Counted from the first letter of the stretch, positions 10,679 to 19,710 are shown. The stretch: DNA of 64,000 bases from Rheinheimera oceanensis (GCF_018831085.1 NZ_JAGPNM010000001.1:434001-498000), one strand, 5' to 3'. The notes: generated by a model from the sequence alone, not told the origin. Program-made: numbers and translations.

Positions 10679-11716
10679 CTATAAACCGGCAAACTGAAAT
10701 GCCGCGGCTTTTTTAAACTGCTTAATGGTATTGCCGGCATAGGTTTGGTTTTTATCCAATGCCAGTTTACGTACCGGTTGTCCGGCACGAAAATCAGCTT
10801 GTGTTAATTCAACCCAGAACGTATTGGGTGTGAATACCGTTTCAAAGTAATAACGCAACGATTTATGATCGGCCACTGAGCGCCAGCGGGTGGAGGAAAT
10901 ATTCGGCTCAGTAGGCGACGAAATGCCATAGGGCACAGACGTATTGCGGATCAGGCTAAACACGCTGGCAGCAGCCAGTGTAGGATCATTAGTTTGCGGT
11001 ATTGCATTTAAGTAAAACGACGCCCTGACAAACCGGTCTGCAGCACGGTTGGTACCAGGCAACATGGTAGTGCCGCCCAGCTCTTGCCAGTATTCGTTTA
11101 TCGCCAGTTGTTTCTCGAACACCGGAGAATTTGTCATCACGGTATAGGATGGGTCATGATGAATAACCAGCTTGCCGTCAATATATTCAAATACAGCATT
11201 GTCTCCGCTGGCATCAGACAACGACAAATGCACAGTAGTAAAACGGTCAGTGCCGGGAATAGTAGAGGATACCATTACAAAAGGTTCGGCCTGCATGGCG
11301 GTAACCGCCTCGGCTACACTGGCAAAGTTATCCAGCATATACTGCACCCAGGCTGCTACTGTTAACCCTGGCTGGCTGCCATCATATTGCGGGTAACGTG
11401 ACTCTACCAGCCAGAGTAAATTGGCAACCAAGCCTTTTTCATTCATACCGTCAGCACTGGCAATATCAAAGGCACTGGCTATTACACTGCCATATTTCGA
11501 TGTCCAGCGTACCGAGTTAGCCCCGACCTCGCCCTGACGCTGCATGCCACGGGGAAACAACCACAGGTTAACCGGGATCTCATCCCGCCAGTCCATTGAG
11601 CGGGCAGTTAGGATAAGGCTATCCTGGCCTTTATATACCGCGCGGGTACAGGCTTCAGTAGCAGTTGAAATCGTAACGCTAAGTAAAGCGCTTAACAATA
11701 ATACGGACATTTTCAT
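10679..11716 (-). CDS. Periplasmic penicillin V acylase / choloylglycine hydrolase family Ntn hydrolase
   Basis: An N-terminal-nucleophile amidase. After the signal peptide the sequence reads A-C-T-R-A, making C23 the predicted nucleophile exposed by cleavage. Other family positions are visible: R and D in A-R-S-M-D-W about 18-21 residues later, an asparagine in T-N-S-P, and an arginine in S-T-R-W-R-S. Gram-negative members cleave penicillin V and, in characterised plant-associated examples, acyl-homoserine lactones; bile salts are a less likely substrate in an environmental bacterium. I start at the ATG at 11716, which has AAGGA upstream, rather than at the TTG just before it. The true substrate cannot be read from sequence. 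Confidence 0.87.
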   Translation of the reverse strand: MKMSVLLLSALLSVTISTATEACTRAVYKGQDSLILTARSMDWRDEIPVNLWLFPRGMQRQGEVGANSVRWTSKYGSVIASAFDIASADGMNEKGLVANLLWLVESRYPQYDGSQPGLTVAAWVQYMLDNFASVAEAVTAMQAEPFVMVSSTIPGTDRFTTVHLSLSDASGDNAVFEYIDGKLVIHHDPSYTVMTNSPVFEKQLAINEYWQELGGTTMLPGTNRAADRFVRASFYLNAIPQTNDPTLAAASVFSLIRNTSVPYGISSPTEPNISSTRWRSVADHKSLRYYFETVFTPNTFWVELTQADFRAGQPVRKLALDKNQTYAGNTIKQFKKAAAFQFAGL

Positions 11717-11813
11717 CAAGAATTCCTTACAGGCTGGCAGCTTTAATCACCATCAAGTAAAGCAACTATTTTACAAAATGAAAACCAAAGTGCCGATATT
11801 CCGCGCTGGCGCC

Positions 11814-12503
11814 TTATAACGCTGCCAGAAAACGCTCGCTGCGGGGCAGGTAATAATTATCGTAGTCCAGCGAAAACAATACACTGCTGGCCCGGCCAAC
11901 TATTTCATCACGAGGTACAAAGCCTATTACACGTGAGTCGGCGCTGTTATCACGGTTATCGCCCAACACCAGATAGTGGCCTTGTGGCACCCGCACCGGT
12001 GCAAAACTGTCGCGGCCAGTGGCAAAAGGTGCCAGCTTTACTGCATGGGTAATAGTGCCCAGTTGTTCACTTAACAGCTGACTACTGCCGTCAGTAGCTG
12101 AACCAACCTTTATTGCATCAGCCAGTTGGTTGTATGCCAGTTGCTCACCGTTAATACTCAGCACATTGTGTTGCATTGCCACCACATCGCCCGGCACACC
12201 CACAACACGTTTTACCAGTCGGTTACCGGCAGCTTCAGAGGCAAAAATAACTATATCGCCGCGTTGTGGATCAGCACGTTTTATCAGCGATACGGTAGTA
12301 AAAGGCAGGCGTACATCATAGGCCATTTTATTAACCAGGATACGATCACCGATTTCTATTGTGGGTTGCATCGAACCGGATGGCACATCATTCCAATCGG
12401 CCACCGCACTTCTGAACACAAACATTAAACTTAAAAACACCACTATGCCGCGATTATCACGCCACAACTGTAATAACTTAGCCATTCCCTTTCTCTGCCC
12501 CAT
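11814..12503 (-). CDS. lepB: Signal peptidase I, short single-span form
   Basis: Cleaves signal peptides from exported proteins. The serine/lysine dyad is visible: S44 in P-S-G-S-M-Q-P-T and K98 in R-L-V-K-R-V-V-G-V-P-G-D; the later G-D-N-R-D-N-S-x-D-S-R box is also intact. It has one N-terminal membrane segment (about 19-33) instead of the two of E. coli LepB, and it is not beside lepA or rnc, so it may be an additional signal peptidase. I chose the ATG at 12503 because GGAG lies seven bases upstream; the ATG at 12485 is an alternative. Confidence 0.93.
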   Translation of the reverse strand: MGQRKGMAKLLQLWRDNRGIVVFLSLMFVFRSAVADWNDVPSGSMQPTIEIGDRILVNKMAYDVRLPFTTVSLIKRADPQRGDIVIFASEAAGNRLVKRVVGVPGDVVAMQHNVLSINGEQLAYNQLADAIKVGSATDGSSQLLSEQLGTITHAVKLAPFATGRDSFAPVRVPQGHYLVLGDNRDNSADSRVIGFVPRDEIVGRASSVLFSLDYDNYYLPRSERFLAAL

Positions 12504-12622
12504 TTCCTTACTCCACCATGTTACTAAATCCGCTATGTTGCTAAATAAGTACAAACATCCTGTCAGACCGAAGGCCGGAAGCAAAGTTCAGCTCTGCTGA
12601 TAAGGCTAAAGCCAACCTGCAG

Positions 12623-12648
12623 ACAGCCGGGCTGCGATACCCGGCTGT
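12623..12648. terminator. Hairpin between lepB and the beta-barrel gene
   Basis: ACAGCCGGG pairs with CCCGGCTGT. It follows the beta-barrel gene on the minus strand but lacks a clear T-run there. Confidence 0.4.
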
Positions 12649-12675
12649 GAGCTGATTTTAAATAGTGCGGTAAGC

Positions 12676-13257
12676 TTAAAAGGTGTACTGAATACCGATG
12701 CTGGCATAGTCTACTTTAGTGTCAAAGTTATCAATATCGGCTAATATCCCGATTTCGTCACGATCAAACTTAACGTCAAAGCGCGTGTAATCCAGCCGCA
12801 GTGCCAGGCTTTGTGTCAGAGCAAAAGATACGCCTACGCCATAAAATATATCTGAGCCATCTACATCGGCACTGTCATCGGTGGCATTAATGTCTGCTTT
12901 CCACCAAATATTGCCGCCCTGAGCATAAACAGTAAAGCGCTCTGTCAGCGGTAAACCGGCTTTTAACGCCAGAGTGTAACCATCTAAATCTGTGTTAAAC
13001 ACGCTATTGCCATAGTTACCGAAATCGATATAACCACCTTCTAAAGACAGTACCTGATTAAACTGGGCGCCCAGAAAATAGCGGCTGGCATTATCTTCAT
13101 CATCAAAATCCTGATCATCACCGTCTACCTTCAGCAAACCATAAGCGGCGCCAACGTAAATTCCCCTGTGATCAACATTATCTTGTGGTGTAGCGGCATA
13201 AGCAGAGGTGGCGATAAAAGAAGATGCTGTAAATGCGGCTAAAATTGACTTTTTCAT
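12676..13257 (-). CDS. Small outer-membrane beta-barrel protein (opacity/OmpA-like fold)
   Basis: A 193-residue exported protein with a signal peptide ending A-Y-A-A and alternating hydrophobic strands typical of an eight-strand barrel, ending in the outer-membrane insertion signal I-Q-Y-T-F. An acidic loop (D-G-D-D-Q-D-F-D-D-E-D) near residues 50-60 could face outwards. I use the ATG at 13257 with GGAG upstream. No specific function can be assigned. The 283-base stretch between this gene and the hybrid kinase shows no convincing gene; it presumably holds this gene's promoter. Confidence 0.8.
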   Translation of the reverse strand: MKKSILAAFTASSFIATSAYAATPQDNVDHRGIYVGAAYGLLKVDGDDQDFDDEDNASRYFLGAQFNQVLSLEGGYIDFGNYGNSVFNTDLDGYTLALKAGLPLTERFTVYAQGGNIWWKADINATDDSADVDGSDIFYGVGVSFALTQSLALRLDYTRFDVKFDRDEIGILADIDNFDTKVDYASIGIQYTF

Positions 13258-13540
13258 AGTAAACTCCGTTAAATCAGCTAGTGACAACAGGCACTTTGGC
13301 CTTAGTTCGCTTTAACGGTTACAAGCTTTATACCACTTTGGAAAATAAAAATAATCCATTTAAAATCATAATCTTAAAAAACATTCCACCTATTCAACCG
13401 GTTTTAAACCGTTATAAAATTGTAATACTAACATCGTGGAATGCAGAATTTACAATGGTTAAACGAAAGCGTCAGCATCAAACCAGGCTACAGTTGCTTG
13501 ATTTGTATACTAATACCGGATATCGATAGCTGAAAATACC

Positions 13541-15517
13541 CTAGCGGCATGTTAACACTACGCTATGCAGTGCCTGTTTAGTGATAGGTTTTAACAGACT
13601 CTGCTGGACGATAGCACTGCCAGACGCCGCAACATCGTGCTCATGCCCGCTCACCACAATAACAATATTGTCAGGATAGTTGTGCTCAATCCGTTCGATA
13701 AGCTGCACGCCGTCGCTGTCCGGTAAGCCCAGATCAAGCAAAATTCTGTCAAACCGGTGCAGTAAGGCCAGTTCCCGCATACACTCTTCTGCGCTGTGTG
13801 CCAGGGTGCTTTTCACTCCCAGACTTTGCAGCAGTATCTGCATTAATTCTGCAGCTTCGGTATCATCCTCTACCACCAGAAAATGCAGCGGTGCAATATC
13901 TGTTGTGCTGTTGTCTGTTAAGGCGGTATGGCCTGCTAAATAGCAGCGTAATACACGGTACAGCTGGCTCTTAGTGATCGGTTTGGACAACACATCATTA
14001 AAACCCAACGCCGTTAGCTGCTGGCGGATCCCCTTCGCCATTGCGGCAGTAAGTGCAACCACCGGATAGCCATAGCCCGTTTCACGGATAGCAACTGTCG
14101 CTTCTCTGCCACCTATGCCTGGCATGTGTAAATCCATCAGGATCAGATCGTAATACTTGCCAGATGCTACTTTGTGTTTCACCTTTGCAATAGCCTCGGC
14201 GCCGTTTTCTGCAAAGTCTACTAACGCGCCTGTGGCCTGAATCCAGTGTGCAGAAAGCTTACGTAAGTCAGCCAAATCATCGACAATAAGCACCTCACCG
14301 GTTAACGTCAGCGTATTATGTGCACCGCTAACATTGCCAAGTGAAGGTTCCAGACTTAATTGCTTGCGCTGTGCCTGTGCAATATCGCCAGGGTCAACAG
14401 AAAAGGTAAATACACTGCCCTTGCCTTCTTCAGAGGCTACATCAATATAGCCTCCCATACGCTGAATCAGTTCAGCTGAAATGGCCAGCCCCAGGCCTGC
14501 GCCGCCTTTTTTCCGGGTAAGGTAATCTTCTATTTGGGTAAAGGGCGCAAAAATTTCTTTAAGTTGCCGCTGCGGAATACCTACGCCGGTGTCGGTTATA
14601 CGGAAATACAACATCTCTTTCGCTGCATCCTGCTGTACCCACAGCTCAACGCTGATACTGCCGGTGTCGGTAAATTTAATAGCGTTGTATATCAGATTTA
14701 TTAACACCTGGCGTAAGCGCGTGCCGTCAACAGTAATAAGCACGGGTAACGGCGTTACCGAACTAACAGTGAGTTCCAGCCCGTTATCAATAGCGGTAAC
14801 TCTGAGCAGGGTATAAATATCCAGCATCAGATGGCGTAAGCTGGTAGGCTCGGGTCGTAATTCCAGTTTGTTTGCTGTAATTCTGGACAGATCAAGAATG
14901 TCGTTTAACAAGCTCAGTAAATGTTTGCCATTGTTGAGAATGATATTCAGCTCTGGCCGCGCGTTTTCTGTATGGTTTGACTCAAGCAGTAACTCGGTGT
15001 AGCCCAAAATAGACGACAACGGCGTTCTGAGCTCGTGGCTGAGATGGGCTAAAAACCGGTCTTTTGATCGGTTATCTGCCTCAAGGCGAAGCCGGTTTAA
15101 ACGTTCCAGTTCAAACTCGCGGCGGCTTAAGGCATAGCGTATTGCTCTGGCAAACCTTGCTTCACTCAGTTCGCTTTTTACTAAAAAGTCGGCAGCACCG
15201 TATTCCAGTGCCTGTAAGTCAAGCTGCTTATCCGGTTGGCCGGTAAGCATAATAATGGGTGTAGATATTCCGTTATCTACTGCCTGTTTTAACAAAGATA
15301 AACCGGTTTCGGCGCCTAGCTGATAATCCAGCAGACAAATATCAAAATTGCCTTCTGTTAGCTTTTGCAACCCTTCAACTGAATTTGTTACCCATGTCAG
15401 TTGGCTGTCAAGCGAGGTTAAATCCTCCAGGTGGCTGCGTGTAATGATGTAATCATCTTCATCGTCTTCCACCAGAAGAATTTTTGCCTGTGTAACCGGC
15501 TTAGGCTGGTTAGTCAT
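13541..15517 (-). CDS. Hybrid histidine kinase: receiver - HisKA - ATPase - receiver - receiver
   Basis: A 658-residue cytoplasmic signalling protein with no membrane segment or sensor domain. Domains in order: receiver 1 (about 10-130, phospho-acceptor D64 in L-L-D-Y-Q), HisKA with H161 in L-S-H-E-L-R-T-P, HATPase (about 265-385, with D-T-G-V-G-I and G-A-G-L-G-L-A boxes), receiver 2 (about 415-530, L-M-D-L-H-M-P) and receiver 3 (about 545-655, L-L-D-L-G-L-P). The ATG at 15517 overlaps the stop of the preceding receiver gene by eight bases, so the two are translationally coupled. It probably takes its input by phosphotransfer from the neighbouring kinase rather than sensing directly. Confidence 0.92.
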   Translation of the reverse strand: MTNQPKPVTQAKILLVEDDEDDYIITRSHLEDLTSLDSQLTWVTNSVEGLQKLTEGNFDICLLDYQLGAETGLSLLKQAVDNGISTPIIMLTGQPDKQLDLQALEYGAADFLVKSELSEARFARAIRYALSRREFELERLNRLRLEADNRSKDRFLAHLSHELRTPLSSILGYTELLLESNHTENARPELNIILNNGKHLLSLLNDILDLSRITANKLELRPEPTSLRHLMLDIYTLLRVTAIDNGLELTVSSVTPLPVLITVDGTRLRQVLINLIYNAIKFTDTGSISVELWVQQDAAKEMLYFRITDTGVGIPQRQLKEIFAPFTQIEDYLTRKKGGAGLGLAISAELIQRMGGYIDVASEEGKGSVFTFSVDPGDIAQAQRKQLSLEPSLGNVSGAHNTLTLTGEVLIVDDLADLRKLSAHWIQATGALVDFAENGAEAIAKVKHKVASGKYYDLILMDLHMPGIGGREATVAIRETGYGYPVVALTAAMAKGIRQQLTALGFNDVLSKPITKSQLYRVLRCYLAGHTALTDNSTTDIAPLHFLVVEDDTEAAELMQILLQSLGVKSTLAHSAEECMRELALLHRFDRILLDLGLPDSDGVQLIERIEHNYPDNIVIVVSGHEHDVAASGSAIVQQSLLKPITKQALHSVVLTCR

Positions 15518-15971
15518 TGTCTTGTACTGGTAGCTCAACAAACTCTACCCAATACTTACCCAGGGTGCGCATTAGCTCTACCAAACCTTCAAAGTTTACC
15601 GGTTTGGTGATATACGACGCCGCGCCGAGGTTATAACCACGCACCATGTCTTCTTCTTGTTTTGACGTGGTAAGAATAACAATAGGAATACCACGCAAAT
15701 TATCGTCATTTTTAATATTGTGCAGTGCTTCACGGCCATCCATACGAGGCATATTTAAGTCCAGCAATATCAGGCTGGGGCGCGGACAAGGCACGCCATT
15801 GGCGTATTTGCCTTCTTTGCGCAAATATTCCAGCAGCTCTACGCCATCTTCGACACAATACAGCGAATTAAGCACCCGGCTTTCCCGTAGCGCATCTTGT
15901 GTCAGTAATCTGTCATCTTCGTCATCATCAGCCATTAAAATAGTAATTGGCCGTGTTTTGGTAAGCGGCAT
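15510..15971 (-). CDS. Stand-alone receiver protein, Rcp1 type
   Basis: A 153-residue CheY-like single-domain response regulator. It has the acidic pocket D-D-D-E-D-D (15-20), phospho-acceptor D71 in L-L-D-L-N-M-P, T in I-L-T-T-S and K in I-T-K-P. The longer alpha1-beta2 region (E-S-R-V-L-N-S-L-Y-C-V-E-D-G) matches the Rcp1 group, which typically partners with CHASE3 or phytochrome-type kinases. Its start shares a base with the kinase stop (TAATG) and its end overlaps the hybrid kinase, so it is a relay between them. It has no output domain. Confidence 0.92.
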   Translation of the reverse strand: MPLTKTRPITILMADDDEDDRLLTQDALRESRVLNSLYCVEDGVELLEYLRKEGKYANGVPCPRPSLILLDLNMPRMDGREALHNIKNDDNLRGIPIVILTTSKQEEDMVRGYNLGAASYITKPVNFEGLVELMRTLGKYWVEFVELPVQDND

Positions 15972-17455
15972 TATTCAGTCTCTCCCCTGCTGCCAAACGG
16001 TGTACCATCGGCAGGCAAAATTAATGTGAAAGTGGCGCCAACTCCTGGCTCACCCGATGCGTAAATTAACCCTCTGTGCCTTTCTACAATGCGCCGGCAT
16101 ACCGCCAGACCTATGCCGGTGCCTTTATATTCCGAGCGGCCGTGCAGGCGTTGAAACGGTGTGAAAATTTTTTCAGCGTACTCTATAGCAAAGCCAATGC
16201 CGTTATCTGTAAGTGTTATTACATACCAGTCCGGGCAAATTGCCTGCTGCATAATATTAGGCTGGTGCACTGCTGCAGTAATAGTAATAACCGGCGTTCT
16301 GTCCGGTATGCGAAACTTCAGCGAATTTGACAGCAAATTAAGGAACAGCTGGCTAAGCTGGCTGCTATCAGCCTGTATTACCGGTAAATTCCCGATGTCG
16401 ATTTGAGCGTTACTTTCCGCAACTGCAATTTCAAGATCGTCCAGTGCGCCATTAACAATGTCATTTAAATTGGTGGCTGCAAAATCACGGCCCCGGGTAT
16501 TTATGCGGGAGAAATCCAGCAAATCGTTAATTAACAGCGACATCCTTTGTGCTGCGTTACGCATTCGTTTCATATAGTCCAGGCCCTGCTCACCCAGATC
16601 CTGACTAAATGACGCTTCCAGACGATCGCCAAAGGCCTGAATTTTTCGCAAAGGTTCCTGTAAGTCGTGGGATGCCACAAAAGCAAAATCTTCCAGCTCA
16701 CGGTTGCTACGGCTTAATTCCTCAGAATACAAGCGTAATTCCTGCGTGCGCTCTTCCACTTTCAGTGCCAGTTCTTCGTTCTTACTTTCCAGTGCAGCCA
16801 GATATTTCCGCTCTTTCTTTACATTAATAAATGACAGTATCAGCATCAATATCACCAGCACACTGCTCAGTACGCCAGATAAAATAAAGTTAAGCCTGGC
16901 ATCGTCCCGCCCTTTAGTAAGGCGCAGCAATAGGCTTTCGCGGTAAGATTTCTCTACCTGGCGGGTGATGTCAAATAACGTCCGAAACTCCAGATATATA
17001 TTCTTGCCACGGTCAGTTTTTAGCAATCTGAGCGCCAGCTCATCTTTATTTTGCTGCGCCAAGCCAACTATCTCAGTCAGCTCTGCTATTTTGGCATCAG
17101 CTAACCGGATAATCTCATTGATACGTAACTGTTGCTCCGGAATCTCAGATTTAATGGCCTGAACTTCAGTAATTTGCTCTCGTACCCGGCTTAATGCCGC
17201 CTGATAGGGTTCCAGATAGATGATATTGTCTGTCAGCAAATAACCCCGCTGACCAGACTCAGCCGACAATACCGACAAATGCAAATCATCAAGTTTGACA
17301 ATATTATCGCCGGTGTTGGTCAGGCTGGTTTGCGTATGAGTTAACTCTTTAATCGAACTGATTGCCAGATAGGCATTGAAGCCAATCAGGCACATCATCA
17401 CCAATCCCAGTATAAACCAACTGGTACGGGCGCTGTTTAGCAGACTGCCTGGCAT
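15971..17455 (-). CDS. CHASE3-domain sensor histidine kinase
   Basis: A 494-residue membrane kinase: transmembrane segment 1 (about 13-33), a periplasmic CHASE3 sensor domain (about 40-180, with the typical E-S-G-Q-R-G-Y-L-L-T motif at 66-75), transmembrane segment 2 (about 188-211), a short coiled coil, HisKA with H263 in A-S-H-D-L-Q-E-P-L, and a HATPase with D-N-G-I-G-F and G-T-G-I-G-L-A. The H-D-L-Q-E-P-L form of the H-box is the phytochrome-like subfamily that pairs with Rcp1 receivers, which is what the next gene encodes. The CHASE3 ligand is unknown. Confidence 0.92.
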   Translation of the reverse strand: MPGSLLNSARTSWFILGLVMMCLIGFNAYLAISSIKELTHTQTSLTNTGDNIVKLDDLHLSVLSAESGQRGYLLTDNIIYLEPYQAALSRVREQITEVQAIKSEIPEQQLRINEIIRLADAKIAELTEIVGLAQQNKDELALRLLKTDRGKNIYLEFRTLFDITRQVEKSYRESLLLRLTKGRDDARLNFILSGVLSSVLVILMLILSFINVKKERKYLAALESKNEELALKVEERTQELRLYSEELSRSNRELEDFAFVASHDLQEPLRKIQAFGDRLEASFSQDLGEQGLDYMKRMRNAAQRMSLLINDLLDFSRINTRGRDFAATNLNDIVNGALDDLEIAVAESNAQIDIGNLPVIQADSSQLSQLFLNLLSNSLKFRIPDRTPVITITAAVHQPNIMQQAICPDWYVITLTDNGIGFAIEYAEKIFTPFQRLHGRSEYKGTGIGLAVCRRIVERHRGLIYASGEPGVGATFTLILPADGTPFGSRGETE

Positions 17456-17477
17456 CTATACTTCCTTTTTAATGGCT

Positions 17478-17687
17478 TCACGCTGGTGGCTCTGACAAAT
17501 TTTCCAGCAACTGACTGCAGTCCTGACAGGACTGCAGTATTTTATCCACAGCTTCAATCGCTTTTTGCGGTGGTAAATTGTTTTCCAGTACCAGCTTAAT
17601 TAACTCGGCCTGCATTGAGATCCGGTTCAGTGGCTTGCGAATATCATGTACTTGCTTAGCTAACTCAGCCACTTTTACATCAGACAT
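17478..17687 (-). CDS. 69-residue stand-alone HisKA-like (dimerisation/phosphotransfer) protein
   Basis: A very small protein that looks like an isolated histidine-kinase H-box helix pair: H14 in V-H-D-I-R-K-P-L-N-R-I-S aligns with the usual H-E/D-L-R-T-P-L-x-R-I of HisKA, followed by a second helix (about 38-64). No ATPase domain exists in it or in a nearby frame: its stop is followed within 22 bases by the start of the next gene. The ATG has GGGAGA upstream, the frame is intact, and it sits between an NtrC-type regulator and a kinase on the same strand with gaps of 22 bases each. Possible roles are a histidine phosphotransfer shuttle, a dimerisation inhibitor of the kinase, or a degenerate remnant. 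Confidence 0.65.
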   Translation of the reverse strand: MSDVKVAELAKQVHDIRKPLNRISMQAELIKLVLENNLPPQKAIEAVDKILQSCQDCSQLLENLSEPPA

Positions 17688-17709
17688 AATATTCTCTCCC
17701 TGTTAATAC

Positions 17710-19044
17710 CTAGCTAAATTCCCCTAAGCCGCCATAAGCACTTAAGCGGTTGTACAGCGTTTTTACACTTACCCCCAACATATCAGCAGCCATCGCTTTG
17801 TTGCCACCAACTTTTTTTAATGTCAGGTAAATTAACTCTTTCTCGACTTCATCAATGGTTTTGCCTGCTGTCAGGCCGGTTGTTTCTTTCTGTGCAACAG
17901 AAAACGGAGACGCAAAAGACGCAGGCAGCTCAATCTCATTCTTAGCAGGATCACTCATAATATAAGCGCGGTGTACAGTATGGCGCAGCTCTCTGACATT
18001 ACCCGGCCAATCAAAACTGGCCAGGCGCTGCAGCTGAGCGTTGCTAAATTGATAGTTGGTGCCATTTTCATCATTTAAACTGGCTAAAAATGCTTTTGCT
18101 AACAGTGGGATGTCGGTGGCACGCTCTCTGAGCGGCGGAATTTCTATCGGGAATACGGCGAGGCGAAAATAAATATCCTCCCGCAGAATATTTTTTCCGG
18201 CAATATTTTCCAGGCTTCGGTTAGTAGCCGATACTACCCGGCAATCTACAGCAATTTCTTTACTACCGCCTACCCGCACGATTTTTTTTGTCTCTAATAC
18301 CCGCAATAAATGCGGTTGCATATCAAGCGGCATTTCTGTTACTTCATCTAAAAATAATGTGCCACCCTGAGCGCGCTCAAAAACACCGGTTTTTTGCGCA
18401 ACGGCGCCGGTAAAAGCGCCTTTTTCATGGCCAAACAGCTCGCTGCTGATCAGCTCTTTTGATAAACCACCACAATTTGTGGCAACTAAAGCGCCGGTTG
18501 TAGCACTGGCATAATGAATGGCTGAGGCAACCAGTTCCTTACCTACACCACTTTCCCCCAACAACATCACGTTAGCATTCGACGCTGCAACACGCTCAAT
18601 CATGGTGTACAGCGCTTGCATCGGTGCGGACTCGCCAATCAGGCAGCCAAAATGCAGCTCAGACTGAGTAGCAGAAGATTTTTTTGCTTTTTGTTTGTCC
18701 GGATTAAGTACCCGTTCTAAGCACTCACGCTGTATTGGCTTTAGCAAATAATCTACTTTGGGCCCACACAGATCAGCAATAATGGATTTTACCGACGGGT
18801 GTCCGGTAATAAAAGTGACTTTGGGAACAGGAAACAGGTGCTGGACTCTATCCATCAGATGGATGCCACTGCCGTCTGGCAGCATAAAGTCGAGCAGAAT
18901 ATGGTCAAAGCTATTGTGCTCAAGCCACTCATTGGCTTCGGCTAAACTGCCGGCGACAGACACGGTATGCCCTAAAAAATCTATAATATGGGAGGCAACC
19001 GCGGTGAATTCGTGGTCATCATCTACAAGTAATATCGATAGCAA
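17710..19044 (-). CDS. Sigma-54-type (NtrC family) response regulator
   Basis: A 444-residue transcription activator and first gene of the signalling operon. Receiver domain with D52 in L-L-D-F-M-L-P; central AAA+ domain with Walker A G-E-S-G-V-G-K-E at 163-170 and the sigma-54-contacting G-A-F-T-G-A loop at 209-214; C-terminal Fis-type helix-turn-helix (G-G-N-K-x-x-A-A-D-M-L-G-V-S-x-K-T-L-Y-N-R-L). It should activate RpoN-dependent promoters when phosphorylated. The 200 bases upstream hold its promoter; I found no well-spaced -24/-12 element there. Its targets are unknown. Confidence 0.95.
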   Translation of the reverse strand: MLSILLVDDDHEFTAVASHIIDFLGHTVSVAGSLAEANEWLEHNSFDHILLDFMLPDGSGIHLMDRVQHLFPVPKVTFITGHPSVKSIIADLCGPKVDYLLKPIQRECLERVLNPDKQKAKKSSATQSELHFGCLIGESAPMQALYTMIERVAASNANVMLLGESGVGKELVASAIHYASATTGALVATNCGGLSKELISSELFGHEKGAFTGAVAQKTGVFERAQGGTLFLDEVTEMPLDMQPHLLRVLETKKIVRVGGSKEIAVDCRVVSATNRSLENIAGKNILREDIYFRLAVFPIEIPPLRERATDIPLLAKAFLASLNDENGTNYQFSNAQLQRLASFDWPGNVRELRHTVHRAYIMSDPAKNEIELPASFASPFSVAQKETTGLTAGKTIDEVEKELIYLTLKKVGGNKAMAADMLGVSVKTLYNRLSAYGGLGEFS

Positions 19045-19244
19045 AGCTCAAATCTCATATCAGTCTATTAACAATTATCAGTTTTATGCACTATCAGGTG
19101 GCAATATACTGCAATAACAGGCCAATACTAAGTGTTTAGTACCCAGCTGAATAGTGGTTTATTAATTATTTGTGTAAATCTGTTTGTTATTGCTGATATC
19201 AAAAAGCGCAGGGCTGTTTGTAACGCTAAAGCACTATTTTACAT

Positions 19245-19694
19245 TTAGCTCTGCTCACATAGCGCCTTGAGTTTTTGCAGCGCCTTGGGCCAGGTATCCT
19301 GCATATATTGCTCATACTCTGGCGCGATATCCTGCTCAATACTGACTTCAGTGCCACCGGCTACGCTGGCAAAGCGGTAATTTTCAAACGCCGGCGCCCA
19401 GCTGGTTACCTGTTCGCTCTCAAAATCATCTTGGCCATTAACGATAAACCCCAGGTGCTTAATCGAGATAAACTCCAGTGGTTTATGTTCAGCAATCGTT
19501 GCCACCATGCCATCACCGGACGGCGATAAAAACCGTATCGTCTCACCTTGCTGCCAGCTGCCTTTAAAATACGAGCCTTCGCAAAATGCCGAGGTCCAGT
19601 TACGGTAACCAACGTCAGACAACATCCGCTGCCACACCGTTTGCACCGGTGCATTAATCATAATACTGAAGTGAAGTTGTTTTACATTACGCAT
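19245..19694 (-). CDS. SRPBCC-superfamily (START-like) protein
   Basis: A 149-residue helix-grip-fold protein, recognised by the opening pattern F-S-I-M-I-N-A-P-V-Q-T-V-W-Q-R-M-L and by V-T-S-W-A-P-A-F-E-N-Y-R in the second half. The fold binds small hydrophobic ligands or acts as an AHSA1-like co-factor. No signal peptide. It lies 16 bases downstream of a glyoxalase-fold gene on the same strand, suggesting co-expression. No specific ligand can be named. Confidence 0.75.
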   Translation of the reverse strand: MRNVKQLHFSIMINAPVQTVWQRMLSDVGYRNWTSAFCEGSYFKGSWQQGETIRFLSPSGDGMVATIAEHKPLEFISIKHLGFIVNGQDDFESEQVTSWAPAFENYRFASVAGGTEVSIEQDIAPEYEQYMQDTWPKALQKLKALCEQS

Positions 19695-19710
19695 TATCCG
19701 CTCTCCGCTG

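Noticed and set aside
11544..11819. 91-residue plus-strand frame over the 5' end of the Ntn hydrolase gene
   Set aside because: It is a shadow of a well-supported gene, with no recognisable protein features.
13455..13529. 24-codon open frame (M-V-K-R-K-R-Q) between the hybrid kinase and the beta-barrel gene
   Set aside because: Too short, no ribosome site and no context to support expression.
19097..19115. TGGCAATATACTGCA, a sigma-54-like -24/-12 pattern
   Set aside because: The GG to GC spacing is nine instead of ten bases and it points away from the NtrC-type regulator gene.
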